DNA of 7,098 nt from positions 1 through 7,098 of the forward strand of contig JAGRHM010000215.1 in the NCBI GenBank assembly GCA_020445005.1, given 5' to 3'. Made by a program: the position numbers and the translations under genes. This stretch comes from Candidatus Competibacteraceae bacterium. GTDB taxonomy: Bacteria; Pseudomonadota; Gammaproteobacteria; Competibacterales; Competibacteraceae. This document shows positions 1 through 6,473 of this stretch, one piece after another; position 1 is the stretch's first letter; each line of letters starts with the position of its first letter. Below the pieces are notes generated by a model. That model was given only the letters and a program-made list of their open reading frames with translations, was not told where the DNA came from and did no database searches.

Positions 1-349
1 CGTGATAGGGCGAATCCGGGCCATTTTCCAGCACATCGACTAACACCTGATTCTGGCTGTCGAACGCCATATGATTGGGCACGATATCCTGCACCCAGCC
101 AATCCCCTGCTGTTTCAGGAGCTGGCTCAGCGCCTCGAAGCGCTCCATGCCACCCAGTTCGGGATTGATCGCATGGCAGTCCACGACATCATAGCCGTGG
201 TGACTGCCTTGGCGCGGCGTCAGGATGGGTGAAGCGTAGATATCGGAGACCCCCAACTCAGCCAGATAAGGCGCGATGGCGGCGGCGGCGTCAAAGCCGA
301 ACTCCGGAGTGAATTGCAAGCGATAGGTTGCGACGGGAATGCGCATCAT
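1..349 (-). CDS. treY: Maltooligosyltrehalose synthase TreY (GH13), N-terminal 116 codons only
   Basis: Intramolecular transglucosylase that converts the reducing-end alpha-1,4 linkage of a maltodextrin into alpha,alpha-1,1, leaving a terminal trehalose unit; cytosolic. The visible protein opens with RIPVATYRLQF, typical of TreY, then YLAELGVSDIYASPI (residues 28-42), GSHHGYDVVD (48-57) and NPELGG (62-67). The GH13 region I equivalent is QDIVPNHMAF (87-96), with D88, N92 and H93. The GWVQDIVPNHMAFD wording reminds me of the longer cyanobacterial-type TreY, but that is recollection, not an alignment. Two ATGs lie in tandem (349 and 346); GAGGA at 359-363 sits 9 nt from the first, which I chose. 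The gene starts 27 nt after the treZ stop, so it should share the treZ transcript. It is cut by the window edge, so the catalytic nucleophile and acid are not visible; nothing in the visible part looks broken. Confidence 0.95.
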   Translation of the reverse strand, partial: MMRIPVATYRLQFTPEFGFDAAAAIAPYLAELGVSDIYASPILTPRQGSHHGYDVVDCHAINPELGGMERFEALSQLLKQQGIGWVQDIVPNHMAFDSQNQVLVDVLENGPDSPYH

Positions 350-358
350 GGAATCGGG

Positions 359-363
359 TCCTC
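359..363 (-). promoter_or_regulatory. Ribosome binding site of treY
   Basis: GAGGA on the minus strand is 9 nt before the first of two tandem ATGs (349) and 12 nt before the second (346). It favours the first and lies within the 27-nt gap after treZ. Confidence 0.6.
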
Positions 364-376
364 GTCGGTAAAGCAT

Positions 377-2221
377 TCAGGAGAGAACGTCGCTGGTATA
401 CACCGCGACGCTATAAGAAGGGAGGCTGATCGCTGCTGGAATAGCGCCATCAGCCAGTTTCGGCGGCAGCGTGGAGCCTTCGCCGCCCCAGGTGGGATCA
501 GCCGCGTCGAGGCGCAGACTCCATGCACCAGCCCCAGGTTTGACCGTCACCGTGGCCGGTTCAGCAGCAAAATTCATCCAGGCAACGACCCGGTTGGCAT
601 CGCACCAGCGCTGCAATTCCAGCACACCCGGTCTGGTCACTGTCGCGCTCAAGCTGGCGTTATCGAGGCGGGCCAGCGCCGGCAGTTCCCGCCGCAGCCG
701 TAACAGTTCGCGGTAAAAAGCGCGCAATTGGCCATGCCTGCCGGTGTTGCCGAGTTCCCATTGCAGTTTGGAGCCGTTGAACGCCGCTTCCGATTGCGGG
801 TCCGGCGCTTCGCCTTTAGCATGAAAGGCTGCGAACTCTTTTTTCCGGCCTTCGCGCACGCCTTCGATCAAGGCCGGGTCGCCGTGGCTGATGAAATACT
901 GGAATGGACGGGGTTCGCCGTACTCTTCGCCCATGAACAACAGCGGCAGATAGGGTGACAGCAGGACCGCCGTTGCCGCCAGTTTCAGCGCAGGAAAGGG
1001 TAGTAACCCGGAAAAGCGGTCGCCCAGCGCGCGATTGCCCACCTGGTCATGGTTCTGGCTGCATACGACAAAGCGCCAGGCCGGGCAGCCACCGGGATCG
1101 TCGCCGTGGAAACGCTGGCGGTGCGGGGAGTAGTCCCAGGCATACACGAACGGCTGGCGGTAGGCTTGCGCCAACTGTTCCAACACGCCGAAATCCTCGT
1201 AGTAGCCGTGGCGTTCGCCGGTCAACACCGTATGCAGGGCGTGATGGAAATCGTCGCTCCACTGCGCGTCCAGGCCGTAACCGCCGGCTTCCGGGGAACG
1301 GATCAACCGGGGATCGTTGAGGTCGCTTTCGGCGATCAGGTAAAAAGGCCGACCCAGGCGTTGTGCGCAACCGGTGGCGGCGGTGGCCAACTCCGCCAGG
1401 ATATGCCAGGCCCCGAAGTCGTAGATGGCGTGAACGGCGTCCAGACGCAGCGCATCGCAATGGCAGGTCTCGAACCAGTAGCGGGCATTGTTAACCACGT
1501 ATTCACGGACGCCAGGACTGTGTGGGCCGTCATAGTTGACCGCGTCGCCCCAGGGGGTGCGGTAGTGATTGGTGAAATAAGTTCCCAGTCCCCACAGATA
1601 ATTGCCCTCGGGGCCGAGATGGTTGTAAACCACGTCCATGATCACCGCCAGGCCCTCGCGGTGGCAGGCGTCGACCAGCCGCTTCAGCCCCTCCACGCCG
1701 CCATAGGAGTCTTGCGCCGCGTAGGGGTACACGCCGTCGTAACCCCAATTGCGGTCGCCGGGGAACTGGGCGACCGGCAGCAGTTCAATGGCGTTTACCC
1801 CCAGTTCCCGCAATTCCGGCAGGCGCGGGATGATGGCGTCAAACGCGCCTTCCGGCGTAAACGTTCCGACATGCAACTCGTACATGACCCACTGCGGCAA
1901 GGGCGGCGGTTGCCAGTTGCTATCTGTCCAGGGGAAGGCATGATCGACCACGCGCGAGGGACCATGCACCCCTTGTGGCTGGTTGTGCGAAGCGGGATCG
2001 GGCCGGTCGGTTTCGCCGTCCCACCGGTAGAAGTAGAGCGCGCCCGGTTCGAGCCCGGTCACAGTGGCATGCCAGTAACCGCGCTCGTCGCGGGTCATGG
2101 GGATCAGCCGGTCCTCGGGCGCGACTAGATGAACAGCCGCCTGTTTCAGCAAAGGCGCCCACAGGGTAAAGGCGCATTGATGGTCGCCGACATAATAGGC
2201 GCCCAGTTTGATGTGGTTCAT
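377..2221 (-). CDS. treZ: Maltooligosyltrehalose trehalohydrolase TreZ (GH13_10)
   Basis: Hydrolyses maltooligosyltrehalose, the TreY product, to free trehalose and a shortened maltodextrin in the cytosol. With the chosen start it has 614 residues, normal for TreZ. An N-terminal beta-sandwich of CBM48/E-set type covers about residues 4-90 (KLGAYYVGDHQCAFTLWAP), followed by the GH13 barrel and a C-terminal beta domain. All GH13 motifs are present: region I MDVVYNH (195-201); RLDAVHAI with nucleophile D261; LIAESDLND with acid/base E298; SQNHDQVGNR with transition-state stabiliser D392. The frame is open up to an ATG at 2287, but GGAGG at 2232-2236 is 10 nt from the ATG at 2221 and only 1 nt from an ATG at 2230, and the upstream extension is encoded by a REP-like palindrome, so I start at 2221 (MNHIKLGAYYVGD). 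treX lies 148 bp upstream and treY 27 nt downstream. Confidence 0.96.
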   Translation of the reverse strand: MNHIKLGAYYVGDHQCAFTLWAPLLKQAAVHLVAPEDRLIPMTRDERGYWHATVTGLEPGALYFYRWDGETDRPDPASHNQPQGVHGPSRVVDHAFPWTDSNWQPPPLPQWVMYELHVGTFTPEGAFDAIIPRLPELRELGVNAIELLPVAQFPGDRNWGYDGVYPYAAQDSYGGVEGLKRLVDACHREGLAVIMDVVYNHLGPEGNYLWGLGTYFTNHYRTPWGDAVNYDGPHSPGVREYVVNNARYWFETCHCDALRLDAVHAIYDFGAWHILAELATAATGCAQRLGRPFYLIAESDLNDPRLIRSPEAGGYGLDAQWSDDFHHALHTVLTGERHGYYEDFGVLEQLAQAYRQPFVYAWDYSPHRQRFHGDDPGGCPAWRFVVCSQNHDQVGNRALGDRFSGLLPFPALKLAATAVLLSPYLPLLFMGEEYGEPRPFQYFISHGDPALIEGVREGRKKEFAAFHAKGEAPDPQSEAAFNGSKLQWELGNTGRHGQLRAFYRELLRLRRELPALARLDNASLSATVTRPGVLELQRWCDANRVVAWMNFAAEPATVTVKPGAGAWSLRLDAADPTWGGEGSTLPPKLADGAIPAAISLPSYSVAVYTSDVLS

Positions 2222-2231
2222 GGGAATCATG

Positions 2232-2236
2232 CCTCC
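2232..2236 (-). promoter_or_regulatory. Ribosome binding site that decides the treZ start
   Basis: GGAGG on the minus strand lies 1 nt before the ATG at 2230 and 10 nt before the ATG at 2221. Only the latter is usable, so TreZ should begin MNHIKL rather than MIPMNHIKL or the still longer frame from 2287. Confidence 0.65.
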
Positions 2237-2245
2237 GTGGCTGTG

Positions 2246-2279
2246 GTAGGTTGGGTGACCGTTTTTTGGATAACCCAAC
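2246..2279 (+). repeat. REP-like palindrome 1 (GTAG head)
   Basis: GTAG (2246-2249) is followed directly by GTTGGGT (2250-2256), a 16-nt loop containing TTTTTT, and the exact complement ACCCAAC (2273-2279). A GTAG tetranucleotide heading an imperfect palindrome is the hallmark of REP elements moved by RAYT (TnpA-REP) transposases; GTAGGTTGGGT...ACCCAAC repeats are familiar to me from several gammaproteobacterial and cyanobacterial genomes. It overlaps the treZ leader and creates the spurious N-terminal extension of that frame. No RAYT gene is in the window. Confidence 0.6.
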
Positions 2280-2295
2280 ATGATCAAAGCGTTGA

Positions 2296-2324
2296 ATTAT
2301 GGCCTGTGGCCTAGTGCGAGTCAG
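2296..2324 (-). promoter_or_regulatory. Candidate sigma70 promoter for treZ-treY
   Basis: The minus strand reads CTGACT (2319-2324), a 17-nt spacer, then CATAAT (2296-2301): 4/6 and 5/6 matches to the consensus hexamers at ideal spacing. It sits between the two REP-like palindromes. Initiation near 2289 would give a leader of about 68 nt that includes the hairpin at 2250-2279. Read-through from treX remains possible. Confidence 0.4.
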
Positions 2325-2348
2325 GTAGGGTACGCATTGCGTACCTTA
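2325..2348 (+). repeat. REP-like palindrome 2 (GTAG head)
   Basis: GTAG (2325-2328) is followed by GGTACGC, loop ATT (2336-2338) and GCGTACC (2339-2345): a perfect 7-bp stem that TTAC extends back through GTAG with one G-T wobble. It has the same orientation as palindrome 1, 79 bp away, with a different stem sequence, and lies 22 bp beyond the treX stop. As RNA from the treX transcript it would form a compact 3' hairpin without a U tract, so it may protect the mRNA end or weaken read-through rather than terminate. Confidence 0.6.
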
Positions 2349-2369
2349 CTGCTGCTACATACAAGCAGT

Positions 2370-4517
2370 TTACGCGGAAGCAGTTACACCGGACGGGCGT
2401 TGCAAAACCACCAGCGCCCGACCGACGACGGGCACAGTTGGCGCTCCAGCGCCATAACTGCGACCTCGCTGCAAAAAGCGAGGCAAGGCCGTATCCATGA
2501 CCGTCCGCCATTCTCCCGGCGCCAGATTTTCCGGCAAAGTAAATTCAATCGGTTCGTGATGGGCGTTGAACAGCAGAATGAAACTGTCGTCGATAATGCG
2601 TTCGCCCCGTCGGTCAGGCGTGGCAATCTCCTCGCCGTTCAGAAAAATGCCAATCGCCATGGTTAATCCGTCGTGCCATTGCTCCTCGGTCATCTCGCCG
2701 CCATCCGGGTTGAACCAAACGATATCGTGGACGCCGGAACCATGAATTGATCGACCTTGAAACCATTTGCGCCGACGCAGCACCGGATGGTCATAACGGA
2801 ACGCCATCAACTCGCGGACAAATTCCAGTAACGCCGCGTTTTCCTCGGGCAGATCCCAATTCAACCAGGACAGTTCGTTATCCTGACAGTAAGCGTTATT
2901 GTTGCCGTGCTGGGTGCGGCCCATTTCATCGCCGGCCAACAGCATGGGAACGCCCTGGGACAGAAATAGCGTCGCCAGGAAATTACGCTGCTGGCGCTGA
3001 CGCAGGTTCAGAATCGCCGGATCGTCGGTCTCGCCTTCAGCGCCACAATTCCAGGAACGGTTGTGGCTTTCTCCGTCGCGGCTGCCTTCATTGTTGGCTT
3101 CATTGTGCTTTCCGTTGTAACTGACCAGATCATGCAGGGTGAAGCCGTCATGGGCGATGATGAAGTTGATGCTGGCGCTGGGGTTGCGGCCATTGGACTG
3201 GTACAGATCGGAACTGCCGGTGAATCGGAAGGCGAATTCGGCCAGCCGGCTCGGTTCACCGCGCCAGAAGTCGCGCACCGTATCCCGATAGCGACCATTC
3301 CATTCCGACCACAGCAATGGGAAGCCCCCGACGTGATAGCCGCCTTCTCCCACATCCCACGGTTCGGCGATCAGTTTCACATCGGACAGCACCGGGTCCT
3401 GATGGATGATGTCGAAGAACGCAGCCAGCCGGTCAACGGCGTACAGTTCCCGCGCCAGCGCCGAGGCCAGGTCAAAGCGGAAACCGTCCACATGCATCTC
3501 CAGCACCCAGTAGCGCAAGCTGTCCATGATCAGCTTGAGTACTTGCGGGTGGCGGACATTCAGCGAATTGCCGCAACCGGTGAAATCCATGTAGTAGCGC
3601 GGGCTGTCTTCGACCAGCCGGTAATAGGCGGCGTTGTCCACCCCACGCAGGGTCAGGGTTGGCCCCATCTGGTTGCCTTCGCCGGTGTGGTTGTAAACCA
3701 CGTCCAGAATTACCTCGATGCCGGCCCGATGCAACGCTTTGACCATCTCCTTGAATTCGCGCACCTGCTGGCCCTGATTGCCGCTGGCGCTGTAGCCGGA
3801 GTAGGGCGCAAAGAAATTCAGCGAGTCGTAGCCCCAGTAATTGCGCAGTCCCGTATCCGCCAGATGTCCCGGATGAGCCAGATAGTGATGCACCGGCATT
3901 AACTCGACCGCCGTTACATCAATCGAGCGCAGATGAGCGATGGCGGCAGGATGCGCCAAGCCGGCATAGGTGCCGCGCAACGCCTCGGGAATTTCCGGAT
4001 GCAAGCGGGTGAATCCCCGGACATGCATTTCGTAAATCACCGTCTCGTGCCAGGGCGTGCGCAGCAAAGCGTCGCCTTCCCAATCGAAATGAGGATCAAT
4101 AACTACGCCTTTGGGCATTAGTGGTGCGCTGTTTTTTTTGGAAAATGCAAGATCATCTTCGGGTTGATTCCACGGATAGCCGAAAATCGCCTCGCCCGGC
4201 TGGACGTCGCCGTCAAGCGCCTTGGCGTAGGGGTCAATCAACAATTTGTTGGGGTTGAAGCGGTGGCCTTCATGCGGGGCAAAGGGGCCATGCACGCGAA
4301 AGCCATAACGCTGTCCTGGCCCGATTCCCGGCGCGTAGCCGTGCCAGGTGAATTTGTTGACCTCTTTCAGTTCCAGCCGGGTTTCCTTGTTTTTTTTATC
4401 GAACAGGCATAGATCAACCCGTGTGGCGTTTTCCGAAAAAATAGCGAAGTTAGTACCTTTTCCATCCCAAAAGGCGCCCAATGGATAGGGTTTGCCAGGC
4501 CAGATCGGTTGCGACAT
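2370..4517 (-). CDS. glgX: Glycogen debranching enzyme TreX/GlgX (GH13_11 isoamylase type)
   Basis: Hydrolyses alpha-1,6 branch points of glycogen or limit dextrins, supplying linear maltodextrins to TreY; in this context treX is an equally good name. It has 715 residues, usual for the family. An N-terminal CBM48/E-set domain covers about residues 5-100 ([19 protein letters not shown]), followed by the catalytic barrel and a C-terminal beta domain. Seen motifs: IYEMHVRGF (161-169); region [12 protein letters not shown] (271-281); [11 protein letters not shown] with nucleophile D349; LIAEPWDVG with acid E385; [19 protein letters not shown] with D457. An ATG at 4523 is in frame, but AGGA abuts it; the same AGGA is 6 nt from the ATG at 4517, giving [15 protein letters not shown], so I chose 4517. 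It is transcribed toward treZ and treY and has its own extended -10 promoter at 4558-4566. Two in-frame A8 tracts occur at 4132-4139 and 4390-4397. Confidence 0.95.
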   Translation of the reverse strand: MSQPIWPGKPYPLGAFWDGKGTNFAIFSENATRVDLCLFDKKNKETRLELKEVNKFTWHGYAPGIGPGQRYGFRVHGPFAPHEGHRFNPNKLLIDPYAKALDGDVQPGEAIFGYPWNQPEDDLAFSKKNSAPLMPKGVVIDPHFDWEGDALLRTPWHETVIYEMHVRGFTRLHPEIPEALRGTYAGLAHPAAIAHLRSIDVTAVELMPVHHYLAHPGHLADTGLRNYWGYDSLNFFAPYSGYSASGNQGQQVREFKEMVKALHRAGIEVILDVVYNHTGEGNQMGPTLTLRGVDNAAYYRLVEDSPRYYMDFTGCGNSLNVRHPQVLKLIMDSLRYWVLEMHVDGFRFDLASALARELYAVDRLAAFFDIIHQDPVLSDVKLIAEPWDVGEGGYHVGGFPLLWSEWNGRYRDTVRDFWRGEPSRLAEFAFRFTGSSDLYQSNGRNPSASINFIIAHDGFTLHDLVSYNGKHNEANNEGSRDGESHNRSWNCGAEGETDDPAILNLRQRQQRNFLATLFLSQGVPMLLAGDEMGRTQHGNNNAYCQDNELSWLNWDLPEENAALLEFVRELMAFRYDHPVLRRRKWFQGRSIHGSGVHDIVWFNPDGGEMTEEQWHDGLTMAIGIFLNGEEIATPDRRGERIIDDSFILLFNAHHEPIEFTLPENLAPGEWRTVMDTALPRFLQRGRSYGAGAPTVPVVGRALVVLQRPSGVTASA

Positions 4518-5030
4518 GAACATTCCTGATGAAGCAGCTTTGTAGCCAGATTTTGAAATTATAGCAGCTTATCCAGAACCGTTTTCGGGACGCGGACGTT
4601 TGGTCATGCATTTCGCCACGCCGGAACTGCTCGAACAGGCCCGGCAGGATGCGCCGCTGGCGTTGTTCCGCCCATTGGCGCAGGATCCACTCAACGCCGC
4701 CATGCGGCGGCCCCACCACAAAAACGGTCAGCCGGTTCGGTTGCAGGTTGATCAAATCGTCTTGTAAAGCGTCATTCAGAGTCGCCGCCGCGTCGCGCCA
4801 GTCCGGGTCGGGAACGATCTGCATGAGCTGTTCGTCGGACAACACCTCTAACCCGTTGACTCGGTTAATTGTTTCCGAATCATCATCGTCGTGATGGGGC
4901 GTCTACCCAAGGTAGCCCACCAATTTTCAGTAACAACATTCACCGACACGGTTGGGGGACGATAATCGGCAAGGTTGACCCATTGCCACAGTAGCGGTGC
5001 TCCCGGATCAGCATCAGACTTGGGTGTCAT
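4450..5030 (-). pseudogene. Unrecognised gene broken by a frameshift, possibly 3'-truncated, ahead of treX
   Basis: The 5' end looks like a real gene: GAGGA at 5037-5041 lies 6 nt from an ATG at 5030 and opens MTPKSDADPGAPLLWQWVNL. Reading runs 45 residues to GRRP, then leaves frame at a run of four G (plus strand, 4896-4899) and stops at 4848. Adding one base to that run joins it to the other frame, which continues HHDDDDSETINRVNGLEVLS, then DEQLMQIVPDPDWRDAAATL, then RLTVFVVGPPHGG and EWILRQWAEQRQ. That frame closes only at 4450, inside treX, and its last 45 or so residues (W, C, F and R rich, below about 4600) do not look coding, so the original 3' part may be missing. VVGPPHGG lacks the GK[ST] of a true P-loop. 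I do not recognise the family. A sequencing error in the G run could explain the frameshift but not the odd 3' end. Confidence 0.55.
4558..4566 (-). promoter_or_regulatory. Extended -10 promoter of treX/glgX
   Basis: The minus strand reads TGCTATAAT, a perfect extended -10 (TGn plus consensus TATAAT). No good -35 is seen 16-18 nt upstream (GAAAAC-like), which extended -10 promoters tolerate. Initiation would fall near 4551, giving a leader of about 34 nt with AGGA before the chosen ATG at 4517. It lies at the decayed 3' side of the upstream broken gene, so treX would not depend on that gene's promoter. Confidence 0.6.
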
Positions 5031-5324
5031 ATTAAATCCTCGGGATTATCGTTTTTGCCAACCTGTTTAATACAAGCTGACAAGTCCGGAAAAGTCATCA
5101 TAATTATTATGGCTTGTTCCATTTTATTGTTCGAGGGCTCTTGTGGAGCCAGTCGATTCAAGGGTAGCTCGTAGTAGCTTCAACCTGTTGATCTTGAAAG
5201 AGACATCGCCAGTTTGGCGTGTTGATTTTGGTCTAGAAGCCCACATTCCATAGAAACCCTCCAGGAACCTATAGGCATTTATGGGTCTCCAGCTTAAGAT
5301 ACCCAAACACTTATTGGAAAGACT
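5031..5324. other. Divergent intergenic region without a convincing gene
   Basis: 294 bp between the broken minus-strand gene and the GalT-like gene. It contains an AT-rich stretch around 5095-5111, a small inverted repeat GGCTC/GAGCC (5136-5150), a hairpin CGCCA-GTT-TGGCG (5207-5219, extendable by 3 bp across a one-base bulge) and an 11-bp direct repeat TGTTGATCTTG / TGTTGATTTTG (5186-5196, 5220-5230) flanking that hairpin. Promoters for both directions should be here, but I could not place one with confidence. The minus-strand open frame across it (5124-5402) has no ribosome binding site support and overlaps the GalT-like start. Confidence 0.5.
5037..5041 (-). promoter_or_regulatory. Ribosome binding site of the broken gene
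   Basis: GAGGA on the minus strand, followed by TTTAAT and then the ATG at 5030. The spacing is ideal, which is the main support for a once-functional gene starting here. Confidence 0.55.
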
Positions 5325-6473
5325 ATGACACAACAACTCAGTTGGGAAGTCTTGCAATCCATCGTGCAGTCGCAATCCATCGAGCAGTTGTCTATGCAGC
5401 AACTGGATGAATTATTTCACGCGGAAAAGGACATGATGGCTTTCCTGCCGGATTCTGTTTGCCAAATTGATCCGCGCAACGGCGAATTGATCGTTTACAA
5501 CTCCACCCGAGCGCGGCGACCGCACGACTCAGGAATCCCTGACGCCCGCTTGGCGATTGATGAAAAACCCTGTGTGATTTGCCAGGGAAAAACCACCGGC
5601 GTCGTGGATGTAGCGCAACTGAGTCAGGGCGCAACCTTTATCAATAAAAATCTGTTCCCAATCATTTACCCTTTGCAGAATATTCTGGAAGAGTACCGCC
5701 AACAGCCGCTTTATCCCGATCCCATGCATACTGGACGGGTCTCCTACGGCTTCCACTTCCTGCAATGGACCTCCACCCAGCATGATCAGGACTGGCATAC
5801 GCTGTCACTGGACGATGGCGTCATCGTTCTACAGCGCCTGGCCGCTTTGGAAGGGAAGTTGCTCTATGAATCTGGGGCGTTGATGCCGCCCTCCGAAATG
5901 CCGCCGCCGCGTAAGTCCACCCACGGTTTCGTCTCGATCATCAAAAACCACGGACGTCTGGCTGGCGGCTCCCTAGCGCACGGTCATCAGCAAATCGGTT
6001 GCAGCAACATCATGCCCAGCCGTTTTTACAACAACTGGTGCTTCGCCCAACGGCATGACGGTGAAAACTTCAGTCATTACCTGTTGCGGGAAAATCCGGT
6101 GGAATTGCAGGTGCGAGATTATGGCGAGGCTGTCCTGCTCGTGCCCTATTTCATGCGGCGACCCTACGACATGCTGCTGGTCGTAAAAAATACCGAGCGA
6201 CAGTATGTGCATGAATTGACCGACGCCGAGATTCGCGCTGTGACCCAGGGGATTCAGGACGCCATTCGAGCGCTGATACGAATCATGCCTCTGCTGGGAC
6301 GCGAACCGGCTTTTAATATGACTATCAATAATGGACCCGGCGCAGGCTTGTATCTGGAGTTTCTGGCGCATACCCAGGAAATTGGCGGCTTTGAGCAATT
6401 GGGGTTGTGGGTATGCCAGGAAAGCACGACGAACGCAGCGGCTTACCTGCGGGAAAATTTAGTTGTACGTTAA
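5325..6473 (+). CDS. GalT-like HIT-superfamily nucleotidyltransferase / hexose-1-phosphate uridylyltransferase family
   Basis: Members of this branch move a nucleotidyl group between sugar-1-phosphates through a uridylyl- or adenylyl-histidine. The 382-residue protein carries the GalT layout: GELIVYNSTRARRPHD (53-68), a C83-V-I-C86 pair and H153 in STQHDQDW, matching Zn ligands; NHGRLAGGSLAHGHQQIG (208-225), in which H219 matches the fourth Zn ligand, H221 the catalytic histidine and Q223 the conserved glutamine; then NMTINNGPGAG (331-341). Classical GalT reads HPHGQ or similar, whereas this has HGHQQ, so the substrate pair is uncertain; galactose, glucose or ADP-glucose chemistry are all possible. 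The start has only a weak purine stretch (GGAAAG, 5316-5321). The first 30 residues lack GalT similarity and include a duplicated hexapeptide (QSIVQS, QSIEQL). The stop is contiguous with the next ATG. It is divergent from the trehalose genes, so functional linkage is only suggested. Confidence 0.88.
   Translation: MTQQLSWEVLQSIVQSQSIEQLSMQQLDELFHAEKDMMAFLPDSVCQIDPRNGELIVYNSTRARRPHDSGIPDARLAIDEKPCVICQGKTTGVVDVAQLSQGATFINKNLFPIIYPLQNILEEYRQQPLYPDPMHTGRVSYGFHFLQWTSTQHDQDWHTLSLDDGVIVLQRLAALEGKLLYESGALMPPSEMPPPRKSTHGFVSIIKNHGRLAGGSLAHGHQQIGCSNIMPSRFYNNWCFAQRHDGENFSHYLLRENPVELQVRDYGEAVLLVPYFMRRPYDMLLVVKNTERQYVHELTDAEIRAVTQGIQDAIRALIRIMPLLGREPAFNMTINNGPGAGLYLEFLAHTQEIGGFEQLGLWVCQESTTNAAAYLRENLVVR
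5354..5389 (+). repeat. 18-bp tandem duplication inside the GalT-like gene
   Basis: Two adjacent 18-nt units (5354-5371 and 5372-5389), identical at 16 of 18 positions and both beginning GCAATCCATCG. They encode QSIVQS and QSIEQL in the N-terminal, non-catalytic part of the protein. The unit is a multiple of three, so the frame is kept. Confidence 0.75.

Noticed and set aside
1049..2128. 359-residue open frame on the plus strand
   Set aside because: It lies wholly antisense to treZ, which carries every GH13 catalytic motif. High GC codon use leaves the opposite strand open; the translation shows no recognisable domain.
2325..2348. Palindrome after treX as an intrinsic terminator
   Set aside because: The stem is strong, but on the minus strand it is not followed by a T run, and the REP reading explains the GTAG head better.
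3063..3902. 279-residue open frame on the plus strand
   Set aside because: Antisense to the conserved catalytic core of treX; no own ribosome binding site or family resemblance.
4705..4730. VVGPPHGG in the broken gene as a Walker A nucleotide-binding loop
   Set aside because: No lysine followed by S/T after the glycines, so it does not meet the P-loop pattern.
4606..4767. Plus-strand frame of 53 residues (MHFATPELLEQARQDAPLAL...) opposite the broken gene
   Set aside because: It reads plausibly but shares codon boundaries with the minus frame, so each mirrors the other. The minus frame is longer and leads back to a start with a good ribosome binding site, so I favour it.
4903..4915. CTACC-CAA-GGTAG inverted repeat inside the broken gene as a third REP
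   Set aside because: Only a 5-bp stem, with no GTAG head before it, and it lies in sequence that reads as coding.
5124..5402. 92-residue minus-strand frame across the divergent spacer
   Set aside because: Its start lies inside the GalT-like gene, there is no convincing ribosome binding site, and composition changes at the gene boundary.
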